Source: Fusobacterium mortiferum ATCC 9817
Lineage (GTDB): Bacteria > Fusobacteriota > Fusobacteriia > Fusobacteriales > Fusobacteriaceae
NCBI RefSeq assembly: GCF_000158195.2
Contig: NZ_GL987988.1
Location: 819,628 to 883,627, forward strand
Direction: 5' to 3'
DNA length: 64,000 nucleotides
In this document: positions 53,410-61,044 of the stretch, piece after piece
Position numbering within the stretch: position 1 is the first letter of the stretch
How the letters are laid out: each line of letters begins with the position of its first letter
Translations under genes and position numbers: made by a program
The notes under the pieces: model-generated
The model's input: the letters and a program-made list of their open reading frames with translations, nothing else
Database searches by the model: none
Told to the model about the DNA's origin: nothing

Positions 53410-53487
53410 TAAAAGACCCTCTCACTGGTTCCTCATATGACGAGGTTAGCAAGAGTATCGCTCTTTGAATGGGCCCCCCGCTTTTAG
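53410..53487 (-). ncRNA. Candidate riboswitch aptamer in the NhaC leader
   Basis: A 78-nt region closed by TAAAAG/CTTTTA and holding two internal stems, AAGAG/CTCTT and CCTC/GAGG, with a GC-rich GGGGGGCCC strand unusual for this AT-rich genome. The 3' closing strand can alternatively pair with TTAAAAG at the base of the terminator. I could not match it to SAM, lysine, T-box, TPP, c-di-AMP or guanidine motifs from memory. Confidence 0.6.
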
Positions 53488-53552
53488 ATTAATTATAATA
53501 GTAAAATTATAAATAAAAACTAAGCGTTAGTTCATTTCTTATTTTCGGACTT

Positions 53553-53581
53553 ATTATAGTACAAATAGAGGTTCAAGTCAA
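53553..53581 (-). promoter_or_regulatory. Promoter of the NhaC leader
   Basis: On the minus strand, TTGACT (53576-53581), 17-nt spacer, perfect TATAAT (53553-53558). The leader to the start codon is about 205 nt. It lies just past the hydE stop. Confidence 0.85.
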
Positions 53582-53634
53582 GAAGTTTTTATATTTTATT
53601 TTAAAGTTATTTTTTATATTAAAAAATTTAAATT

Positions 53635-54738
53635 TTATTTAGAAAAAAAAGAATTTTTCTTTTTAAAGTGTAGTGAATCTCCCCACTCTCCATAAACTAT
53701 CTCATCACCGATGGCTTTTACATTGTTGTCCATAATCTCTTTAGCCTTTTCAACACTATCATTAATTCCAGGTTTATTATCATAAAGAAGATATTTATTT
53801 TTATGTTCAAGTGCTGTAGCAGTAGGCATAAGAATATTAGCACCAGCTAAAAGTCCTTTTTCTCTTCCTTGTGGGTCAAGTCCTTGAAGAGCAGTAGTTG
53901 CTGCAATATTAACATCTTTTAAGAAAATTCTAGTAATAGCTATCATTTTTAATCCCAACTCTACTCTTTTTTCTTCACTGACTACAATATCTTTCCACTC
54001 TTGTCCAAGGGGGGTATCTTTATGTAGAATATATGGTCCCATACCTATCATATCTATATTCATATCTTTATAGAATAAGATATCATTTACTAAATCTTCC
54101 TCTGTTTGATTAGGTAATCCTATCATTACTCCTGTTCCTACTTGATAACCTATATCTCTTAAATATTCAAGACATTTTTTTCTAACTTCAAAAGTATGTT
54201 TATTATCCATAGGATGTAGATGATTATAGATATCCAAATTAGTTGATTCAATTCTAAGCAGATATCTATGAGCTCCAGCCTCAAACCATCTCCTATATGT
54301 TTCTTTACTTTGTTCTCCAAGAGATAGGGTTATTCCTAATTTACCATTAGAAAAGTTTTTTATTTCTTTTATTAAATTTTCTATAAATGAAACAAACTCC
54401 TCATCTTGTCTTTCTCCAGATTGAAGAGCTATTGAGGCATAATTATTTTCATATATCCACTTGACAGCTTCCATAATTTCAGATTTAGACATAGAAAATC
54501 TATCAACTTTATGATTATCTCTTCTAATACCACAGTACTTACAATTTTTGATGCACTTGTTACTTATTTCTATAAGCCCACGATAATATACTTTTTTTCC
54601 AACATACTTAGCCTTTACTTCATAAGCTTTTTTAAATAATAAATCTAAATCCTCTTTGTTATCTATTTTCATTAGTTCAATCAAATCATTTTTTGAAAAA
54701 TCTTCTTGCTTTAAAATATTTTTTATTTTTTCAGACAT
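53635..54738 (-). CDS. hydE: [FeFe]-hydrogenase H-cluster radical SAM maturase HydE
   Basis: A 367-residue radical SAM enzyme. The [4Fe-4S] site is Cys62-x3-Cys66-x2-Cys69 (ISNKCIKNCKYCG), and TGVMIGLPNQT and LQGLDPQGREKGL fit HydE rather than biotin synthase or ThiH. It builds part of the 2Fe subcluster of the hydrogenase encoded at the left edge; hydF and hydG are not in the window. The ATG at 54738 follows AGGAGA. Last gene of a four-gene minus-strand operon. Confidence 0.9.
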   Translation of the reverse strand: MSEKIKNILKQEDFSKNDLIELMKIDNKEDLDLLFKKAYEVKAKYVGKKVYYRGLIEISNKCIKNCKYCGIRRDNHKVDRFSMSKSEIMEAVKWIYENNYASIALQSGERQDEEFVSFIENLIKEIKNFSNGKLGITLSLGEQSKETYRRWFEAGAHRYLLRIESTNLDIYNHLHPMDNKHTFEVRKKCLEYLRDIGYQVGTGVMIGLPNQTEEDLVNDILFYKDMNIDMIGMGPYILHKDTPLGQEWKDIVVSEEKRVELGLKMIAITRIFLKDVNIAATTALQGLDPQGREKGLLAGANILMPTATALEHKNKYLLYDNKPGINDSVEKAKEIMDNNVKAIGDEIVYGEWGDSLHFKKKNSFFSK

Positions 54739-54749
54739 ATTTTCTCCTA

Positions 54750-55247
54750 TCAATTATATCTAACCATAACTTGTTTTCTCTCTTGAAATCTATATTGCTT
54801 GAATCCTATATGTAGATGTCCACGTCTTGGATAATAGATTAACTGGTCAAAACTTTCCAATCTATTTTTTACTCTTTCATACTCTTTTTTTCCAGCACTT
54901 CCTTTTTTCAGTATAATATCTACAGCCATTCCCTTTCTATGTCCAGAAGATGAAGAACCACCTACTGCTCTATTTAATCTAGCACTTCTAAACCAGCTAC
55001 TAACTACTACAGGTCTACCTAATATTTCTCTGACTTCATCAAGTCTTCTAGCTGTATACCTTATATTAGTTCTTTCGCTCCAACTAGGAGTATTTTTAAT
55101 TCCTCTTCTAATAGCAGTACTACTATATGTAGCTTCTCCCATAGTGAAGTATTTAGAGATTTTTTCATTTTTATCTATTCCAATAGATGAACAACCAATA
55201 AAAAAAATTATAAAAAATAGAAAAGAAAGAATTTTTTTAATAATCAT
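54750..55247 (-). CDS. M15-type peptidase-like lipoprotein
   Basis: A 165-residue lipoprotein; lipobox FIGC places Cys19. SSSSGHRKGMAVDI and HLHIGF supply the His/Asp/His zinc ligands of peptidase M15_3 (D-Ala-D-Ala carboxypeptidase/endopeptidase fold). It is probably a periplasmic or outer-membrane peptidoglycan hydrolase. The start overlaps the NUDIX stop (ATGA). Confidence 0.82.
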   Translation of the reverse strand: MIIKKILSFLFFIIFFIGCSSIGIDKNEKISKYFTMGEATYSSTAIRRGIKNTPSWSERTNIRYTARRLDEVREILGRPVVVSSWFRSARLNRAVGGSSSSGHRKGMAVDIILKKGSAGKKEYERVKNRLESFDQLIYYPRRGHLHIGFKQYRFQERKQVMVRYN

Positions 55248-55768
55248 AGTATTCCTCTTTTCTTTTTAGCATATTCAACAGCTATGATACTTTTTCCATC
55301 AGAAAGAGAATCAATAGAAATAGTTTTTAAACTCTCTTTTTCTACTACTACAAACTCATCTTCATCTAGATTTTGCTGAGTTTTAACCAAATCTTCAGCA
55401 TAATAGAGATAAAATTTACCAGCAGACATACCAGGGCTCATAAAATATTCACATATTTTTTCTATTTTATTAGCTCTATAGCCAGTTTCTTCCTCTAATT
55501 CTCTAAGAGCAGCATTCATAGGACACTCATCTTTTTCTAAAAGGCCAGCAGGAATTTCTAAAGTGACCATATTCACAGCAGGTCTGTACTGTTTTACTAA
55601 AAGGATAGTATCATCTTCAAAAACAGCAGCTACTCCCACAGCATCTCTTTTTCCAGTAAAAGTCCAATCAACAATTTTATTGTTAGGTAACTTTAATTTT
55701 CTACTAAAAACTTTTATATGCTCATTTTTAAAAATCTCTTTTTTTTCTAATTCTTCAAATTTATCCAT
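55244..55768 (-). CDS. NUDIX hydrolase, ADP-ribose pyrophosphatase type
   Basis: 174 residues. The Nudix box GLLEKDECPMNAALRELEEETGY (about 75-97) is complete. QYRPAVNMVTLEIPAG just before it is typical of ADP-ribose pyrophosphatases (NudF-like). It overlaps the M15 gene by 4 nt and follows the methyltransferase by 9 nt, so it is co-transcribed. Confidence 0.9.
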   Translation of the reverse strand: MDKFEELEKKEIFKNEHIKVFSRKLKLPNNKIVDWTFTGKRDAVGVAAVFEDDTILLVKQYRPAVNMVTLEIPAGLLEKDECPMNAALRELEEETGYRANKIEKICEYFMSPGMSAGKFYLYYAEDLVKTQQNLDEDEFVVVEKESLKTISIDSLSDGKSIIAVEYAKKKRGIL

Positions 55769-55777
55769 TGTTAACCT

Positions 55778-56545
55778 CTATTTATTCATCAATTCTCTAA
55801 CCTTATATAGGATTATTCCAGAAGCCATAGCTACATTTAATGACTCGGCACTTCCATATATAGGAATGATTACAGTTTCATCAGCAACTTTTAAGAAATT
55901 ATCACTTACTCCATTTCCTTCGCTTCCAAAAATAATAGCATTTTTTTCACTTAATGTAATATCTGTGTATTCAATAGAATTATTTTCAAGAGCTGTTACA
56001 AGAAATTTATATTTTTTTTCTTTTAAAAATTGGATAAGTTGGAGCTCTTCCATATACACTATATTCATATTAAATATAGAGCCCATACTACTTCTAACAC
56101 ATTTTTCGTTATAACAGTCTACGCTTCCTTTAGTGAGAATTATATCTTTAAAACCTGCAGCATCAGCTGCTCTAATAATTGTTCCTAAATTTCCAGGGTC
56201 TTGTATTTTATCTAAAACAATTATATTATTATTTATTTTTCCTATATTAGTTTCACAATATGGATATACCAAGATTACTCCTTGTGAATTTTCTTGAGAA
56301 GTTAAATCTTTAAATATTTTATCATTTACTACAATTTTTCTACAATCAAATCTCTCTAATTTAGTAGTTATGTTTTCAAAATCTTCAAAATTTTCTTTTA
56401 AGATAATTAAATCTGGTATATAAGTAAAATCTAAAAATTTTCTTCCTTCAGCTAGAAATTTTTTTTCTTCCTCTCTATATTTTCTTTGCTTTAATTTTTT
56501 TACTTTTTTTATTGTACTATTATCTAAACTATTTATAAATTCCAC
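55778..56545 (-). CDS. SpoU/TrmH-family RNA 2'-O-methyltransferase
   Basis: A 255-residue SPOUT methyltransferase. DPGNLGTIIRAADAAGF (motif 1), FGSEGNGVS (motif 2) and IPIYGSAESLNVAMASGI (motif 3) make the knotted SAM site. An N-terminal L30e-like substrate-binding region precedes them. The RNA target (23S rRNA or tRNA) cannot be told from sequence. The start is GTG, after AGGAGG. Confidence 0.92.
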   Translation of the reverse strand: MEFINSLDNSTIKKVKKLKQRKYREEEKKFLAEGRKFLDFTYIPDLIILKENFEDFENITTKLERFDCRKIVVNDKIFKDLTSQENSQGVILVYPYCETNIGKINNNIIVLDKIQDPGNLGTIIRAADAAGFKDIILTKGSVDCYNEKCVRSSMGSIFNMNIVYMEELQLIQFLKEKKYKFLVTALENNSIEYTDITLSEKNAIIFGSEGNGVSDNFLKVADETVIIPIYGSAESLNVAMASGIILYKVRELMNK

Positions 56546-56574
56546 AATATCCTCCTAAAATTTAACTACTTCTC

Positions 56575-56580
56575 ATTATA
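56575..56580 (-). promoter_or_regulatory. -10 of the SpoU-NUDIX-M15-hydE operon
   Basis: TATAAT on the minus strand preceded by TGC (extended -10). The -35 is weak. It is divergent from the ABC1-like gene promoter. Confidence 0.5.
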
Positions 56581-56597
56581 GCATAAAAACCTTATTA

Positions 56598-56626
56598 TTT
56601 ACAGATTATAAAATATGTATTATAAT
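56598..56626 (+). promoter_or_regulatory. Promoter of the ABC1-like kinase gene
   Basis: TTTACA (56598-56603), 17-nt spacer, perfect TATAAT (56621-56626). AAGGAG follows before the ATG at 56661. Confidence 0.8.
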
Positions 56627-56660
56627 TCTATTGAATAAATTATTAATTAAGGAGTAGAAA

Positions 56661-57871
56661 ATGTTATCATCTAAATTTATAAATTTTATGAAAGCTATTA
56701 ATAGTGGAAGATTAGAAAAGCTTTCTTGTGTTGTAGAATTAGGAAGAGTAGGAGTTCGTATGGCTGAAGAATATTCTACAAGATTTGATTTATTAGATGT
56801 AGAGCAGTGCCTATATCTATCAGAATTTCAAACTCCACAGTTAGAAAAAGCAGAAAAACATCTTTTAAACTTAGTAAAGAAGAATGACCCACTTTTTTCT
56901 CTGCTAGAATATTATGATAATTATCCTTATTCTTATTCTGATATAAATTATTTTTTAAAGGGTGTTTAAAGAGTGGGGTAGAGATATCTATTAAGGCGGT
57001 AAATCCAAGTGCTAGAAATAGTTATTTTAAAAAAGTAAAAAAATTAGAAAAATCTCTAAGATATCAGAAGTTTTTAAGACCTTGGTTAAATGAAAAGTAT
57101 CAAGTAGAAGAGGTTTTAAAGGACTTAGAGGAACATAGTATACAAAAATTTAACTTAGTAAATGAAATAAAGTTTACTAAAAGTATGACAGATTACTTAG
57201 AAGAGTATAAGGATGTAAAATTTTTAAAAAGAATAAAATTTCCAAAAGTGTATACATATTTATCTTCAGAAGAAAAAGTAGCTTGTGAATATATTTATGG
57301 TAGTTATTTTTATGAATTATTACAATATAATAGATTGGCTTACAAGGATGTTTTAGATTTAATTAGAGCTCAACTGTTTTTTATATTAAAGGTTGGAATT
57401 TTTCACAATAATTTACATTCTGGAAACCTTATTTTAAGTGATGAAGGAAATATATATTTCTTAGATTGTAACAGTTTAGGGGTTTTAAAAACTCAGACAA
57501 GAGAGGGATTATTTAAGATTTTAAAATTTACATTAAAAGAAGAGTTTAAAGAGGTAGCAATAACCCTTAATGAGATTTCAGAGAAAAAATTTACAATTGA
57601 AGAGATAGAAACTCTAGCTAAGAAAATTGAAGATATTTATTCTATAAATTATACAACTAATAATACTTTTATTAGGAAATTGATGGAAATATTTAAAGTT
57701 GCAAATAATTTTGGAATAGTATATGACAAAGATATTTTTTCTGCCTTTAAATCCTTTATATATTTAGATAAAATGGTAAATAAAACAAAAGATAAAAATA
57801 GTATTTTCAAAGATGACTTATTAAGAGTTTTAGATGAAATAGAAGAGTTTATTAAGAGCAGTAATAACTAA
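56661..57871 (+). pseudogene. ABC1/UbiB-like atypical kinase, split by a -1 frameshift at a T6 tract
   Basis: Frame 1 (56661-56969) encodes the N-terminal part (LGRVGVRMAEEYSTRFDLL, where ABC1 proteins have KLGQ..STRPDLL) and stops after YFLKGV. A second frame, open from 56942 to 57871, continues with FFKGCLKSGVEISIKAVNP (the VAIK-like Lys) and GIFHNNLHSGNLI..FLDCN (for HADPHPGN and DFG). Joining them at TTTTTTA (56951-56957) by a -1 step, or adding one T, restores a single protein of about 404 residues. Key motifs are partly degenerate (KxGQ, HxD, DFG), so it may be decaying, frameshifted on purpose, or phase-variable. The promoter and ribosome site are intact. Confidence 0.75.
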
Positions 57872-57900
57872 TTGACTTAATTTGAGTTTCATATTAAAAT
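57872..57900 (+). promoter_or_regulatory. Possible promoter of potD
   Basis: TTGACT (57872-57877), 17-nt spacer, TAAAAT (57895-57900); a TATAAT is 2-3 bp further on. Low certainty. Confidence 0.4.
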
Positions 57901-57943
57901 ATAATATATGCAATATGCAAAATTAATTTTAGGAGGTTGATAA

Positions 57944-58972
57944 ATGAAAAAAATATTGGCAGCACTTATTTTAGCTATGGCAGTAATAGGTTGCGGGGGA
58001 AAAGAGAAAGATAAAAATGTGCTTTATGTGTATGGTTGGGCTAATACTATACCACAAAGTATCTATGAGGATTTTGAAAAGGAAACTGGAATAAAAGTTG
58101 TAGAAGATATCTATTCTTCAAATGAAGAGATGTTTACAAAATTAAAAGCTGGTGGAGATGGATACGATATTGTTATGCCATCTGCTGATTATGTGGAGAT
58201 AATGGCAAAAGAAGGAATGATTGAGAAATTAGATAAATCTCAATTACCTAGTTATAATAATCTTGACCCATTAGTATTGGAAAAATTACATCATTTTGAC
58301 CCAAATAATGAGTATGAAGTTCCTTATTTAATTGGAGCTACAATTATAGCTGTAAATAAAAAATATGTTCCTGAATTCTCAAGAGATTACTCTATCTATG
58401 AGATGACAGATTTAAAAGGAAGAATGACACTGTTAGATGATATGAGAGAGGTAATGACTTCAGCTTTAGGAATGTTAGGATATTCACAAACTGTTACTGA
58501 TGAGAAAGCAATTGCTCAAGCAGCAGAGTTAATAAAAGTTTGGAAGAAAAATATAGCAAAGTTTGATGCTGAGTCTTTTGGAAAAGGATTTGCAAGTGGA
58601 GATTTCTGGGTAGTACAAGGATATCCAGATAATATTTTTAAAGAGTTAGATGAAACAGAGAGAAAAAATGTAGAAATGATAATTCCAGAAAAAGGTGGAA
58701 CTGCTTATGTAGATTCTTTTGCTCTTTTAAAAACTGCTCCTAACAAAGAGAATGCTTATAAATTTTTAGAGTATACTTTAAGACCAGAGGTGGCAGCAAA
58801 AATGGCAGATGCTTTAGAAACACCATCTGTTAACTTAAAAGCTAGAGAGCTTATGACAGTAGAGCCACTATTTGAAATCTCTGACTTAAAAAATGTACAA
58901 GTATTGAGAGATATAAATACAACTCTTGATTTACAAAATAAATATTGGCAAGAAATATTAATAGCTGATTAA
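57944..58972 (+). CDS. potD: Spermidine/putrescine ABC substrate-binding lipoprotein
   Basis: 342 residues; lipobox VIGC gives Cys17. VLYVYGWANTIPQSIYEDFEKETGIKV is the PotD start, and WVVQGYPDNIF and the C-terminal YWQEIL fit polyamine binders. The permease and ATPase genes (potABC) are not adjacent. AGGAGG precedes the ATG. The dnaN start is 13 nt downstream. Confidence 0.9.
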   Translation: MKKILAALILAMAVIGCGGKEKDKNVLYVYGWANTIPQSIYEDFEKETGIKVVEDIYSSNEEMFTKLKAGGDGYDIVMPSADYVEIMAKEGMIEKLDKSQLPSYNNLDPLVLEKLHHFDPNNEYEVPYLIGATIIAVNKKYVPEFSRDYSIYEMTDLKGRMTLLDDMREVMTSALGMLGYSQTVTDEKAIAQAAELIKVWKKNIAKFDAESFGKGFASGDFWVVQGYPDNIFKELDETERKNVEMIIPEKGGTAYVDSFALLKTAPNKENAYKFLEYTLRPEVAAKMADALETPSVNLKARELMTVEPLFEISDLKNVQVLRDINTTLDLQNKYWQEILIAD

Positions 58973-58985
58973 TTTGGAGGATAAA

Positions 58986-60077
58986 ATGAAATTTTCTATA
59001 ATAAGAGAGCAACTTATTTCTGTTCTTTCTGAATATACAAATATTTTAAAAGAAAATCCAATTAAACCTATTGTTTCAGGATTAAAAATTATAGCTAAAG
59101 ATAATCAAGTAATTTTTATAGGAACAAACTTAGAAATAGAACACATTAGAAAGATAGAAGCAGAAGTTGAAAGAGAAGGAGAAGTAGTTTTAAAACCATT
59201 TTTACTTCTTGAGTATATAAAGCTTTTAGAAGAGGATAAAATAGAGTTTTCTAGTGAAAATGGATTTGTAGCAGTTCATCAAGCTGAGTTTTCTGTACTA
59301 GAAGGTGGAAGTTATCCAGTTATTCCAGAACTAGAATCTCAAAGTCTATTAACAATTGAAGGAAATCGTTTGGTACAGCTTCTAGATAGAGCAAAATTTG
59401 CTGCTTCACAAAGTGCTGATAATATTCAAATAAATTGTGTAAGAGCTGTTTTTAAAAAAGAAGAGTTAAATCTTGCTTCAACAGATTCATATAGATTGCT
59501 TTTCTTAAGAGAAAAAGTAGAGTGTAATGAAAATAAAGAACTATCTATTCCTATGGAAACAGTAAATATTTTATGTAAACTTTTAAAAGATTATAATAAA
59601 GAGATACATCTAGGTTATAGTGGAGAAACATTAGTAATAACTTGGGAAAACTCATATTTTTCAAGTAAGACAATTGGACTACAATATCCAGATTTTAAAA
59701 CTATCTTAAGAATTTCAGCCTTTGAAAAAAGAATGGAGTTTAATAGAGATGAGTTAAGAAGCGCTATTAAAAGAGTAATAACTGTTGCTAAGACAAGTTT
59801 AGATGCTAAATTTGGAGCAATATTCAATTTTACAGGGAAAATGATGGTTATAAATGCTTTCTCTGGAAGAGCTAAAATAAATCAAAAAGTTAATATGCTA
59901 AAAGAGGGAGAGGATTTTAAAGCTTCTTTAAACTGTAAATTTTTAGCAGAATATATTGATAATATCTCTAATAATGTGATAATCAGTGGAAATAATGCTT
60001 CTTCTATGTTTGAAATAAGAGAAGAAGGAAATGAAGATTATATCTATATTCTTATGCCACTAGCTTTAAGAGATTAA
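58986..60077 (+). CDS. dnaN: DNA polymerase III beta subunit (sliding clamp)
   Basis: 363 residues. The start MKFSIIREQLISVLSEYTN, the central YPVIPEL, ASTDSYRLLFL and the C-terminal ILMPLALRD are the beta-clamp signatures of three repeated domains. ATG 58986 follows GGAGG by a normal spacing. It sits behind potD and ahead of a repeat, not beside dnaA; no DnaA boxes were noticed here. It could be the sole clamp or a second copy. Confidence 0.9.
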   Translation: MKFSIIREQLISVLSEYTNILKENPIKPIVSGLKIIAKDNQVIFIGTNLEIEHIRKIEAEVEREGEVVLKPFLLLEYIKLLEEDKIEFSSENGFVAVHQAEFSVLEGGSYPVIPELESQSLLTIEGNRLVQLLDRAKFAASQSADNIQINCVRAVFKKEELNLASTDSYRLLFLREKVECNENKELSIPMETVNILCKLLKDYNKEIHLGYSGETLVITWENSYFSSKTIGLQYPDFKTILRISAFEKRMEFNRDELRSAIKRVITVAKTSLDAKFGAIFNFTGKMMVINAFSGRAKINQKVNMLKEGEDFKASLNCKFLAEYIDNISNNVIISGNNASSMFEIREEGNEDYIYILMPLALRD

Positions 60078-60103
60078 ATAGACCTTTATCTCATTAGAAA
60101 CAC

Positions 60104-60251
60104 AAGAATAACTTTCGTTCAAAGAATAAAGAGCAAGTATGGCTCGGTTAACTAAAAACACAAAACTTGACTTCGTCTCAAACAGTTGTGTTTTTTAGCA
60201 TTTACCTTCGCTGACTTGCTCTATTTATTCTTTTCAATCTTTGTTATTCTT
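60104..60251 (+). repeat. Palindromic repeat element C (148 bp), stand-alone inner module
   Basis: Perfect ends AAGAATAAC (60104-60112) and GTTATTCTT (60243-60251). The arms pair imperfectly for about 37 nt (AAAGAATAAA.GAGCAAGT). A central hairpin carries CTAAAAACACAAA and TTGTGTTTTTTAG with apex GACTTCGTC. It is homologous over its full length to the inner part of element B and lies between convergent dnaN and mog. Confidence 0.75.
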
Positions 60252-60293
60252 ATATTTTAATTTTTTATTTATCAATTCACTAATTTAAAAAGT

Positions 60294-60420
60294 GTAACTT
60301 ACAGATTTGCGAAAATATACTTACTTAAATTTAATAATAAACTTATAGTCGTGTAATTAATATTTCAATTTCTTGTAGTCTGTAGCAACTCTTAGTTTTC
60401 CTTGCTATTTAGATAAATTT
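60294..60420. repeat. Degenerate outer-element remnant next to element C
   Basis: GTAACTTAC (60294), GTCGTGTAATTAAT (60348-60361) and CAATTTCTTG..CTCTTAGTTTTCC (60365-60401) line up, in order, with the two arms of elements A and B but without any inner module. Similarity is patchy, so this is a tentative call. With element C it accounts for the 343-base gap. Confidence 0.4.
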
Positions 60421-60912
60421 CTATTTTCTTGCACACTCACTAGCAGAGCCTACTAATATTTCTAATCCATGTTTTAGCTCTGAAATTATATAAGTTAAAG
60501 ACTCTTCAACAGCTTTTGGACTACCAGGCATATTTATTATAAGAGTATCTTTTCTTATACCAGCAGTGGCTCTAGATAACATAGCCCTTTTAGTTATAGT
60601 AAGAGAGTAAGCTCTAATTGCTTCTGGTATACCAGGAACTCTTTTTTCTATTATTTCTTCAGTAGCTTCTGGAGTTACATCTCTTTTAGAAAATCCAGTT
60701 CCTCCAGTAGTTAAAATCAAATCTGCGTGATTATTATCACATATTTCTATAAGAGTATCTTTTATTTTTTGAAAATCATCAGAGATTAAAACTTTTTTTG
60801 TAATCTTATATCCATTTTCTAATATAATTTTTTCAATAACTTGAGTAGAAATATCTTCCCTTTCCCCTTTTGAACCCTTGTCACTCATACATACAATAGC
60901 AACTTTAAACAT
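60421..60912 (-). CDS. mog: MogA/MoaB-family molybdopterin adenylyltransferase
   Basis: A 163-residue protein. VCMSDKGSKGEREDIS at the start, LTTGGTGFSKRDVTPEAT (the MPT-binding loop) and NMPGSPKAVEESL are diagnostic. It adenylylates molybdopterin before metal insertion. It is divergent from modA and belongs functionally to the cofactor cluster on its right. An extended -10 TGATATAAT lies upstream on the minus strand. Confidence 0.9.
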   Translation of the reverse strand: MFKVAIVCMSDKGSKGEREDISTQVIEKIILENGYKITKKVLISDDFQKIKDTLIEICDNNHADLILTTGGTGFSKRDVTPEATEEIIEKRVPGIPEAIRAYSLTITKRAMLSRATAGIRKDTLIINMPGSPKAVEESLTYIISELKHGLEILVGSASECARK

Positions 60913-60978
60913 TGTTTTTCACCTCATAAAAAATTTTTATTTCTTTTATTTAATTATATCATAAATTCTCAATAAATC

Positions 60979-61007
60979 TTGAATTTTTTTATTAAATTTG
61001 TTATCAT
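60979..61007 (+). promoter_or_regulatory. Promoter of modA-modB-moeA-moaC
   Basis: TTGAAT (60979-60984), 17-nt spacer, TATCAT (61002-61007). No clear ModE palindrome or molybdenum-cofactor riboswitch was found. Confidence 0.65.
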
Positions 61008-61044
61008 TTATTTAGAGAAAAATATTAAAATATGGGGTGGTTAT

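Noticed and set aside
53410..53487. SAM, lysine, T-box, TPP, guanidine or c-di-AMP riboswitch in the NhaC leader
   Set aside because: Compared with the consensus of each from memory; none of their conserved core strings is present, so I left it unassigned.
55563..56114. 183-codon open frame antisense to the NUDIX and SpoU genes
   Set aside because: It spans two well-supported genes on the other strand and has no recognisable domain or ribosome site; AT-rich antisense frames of this size occur by chance.
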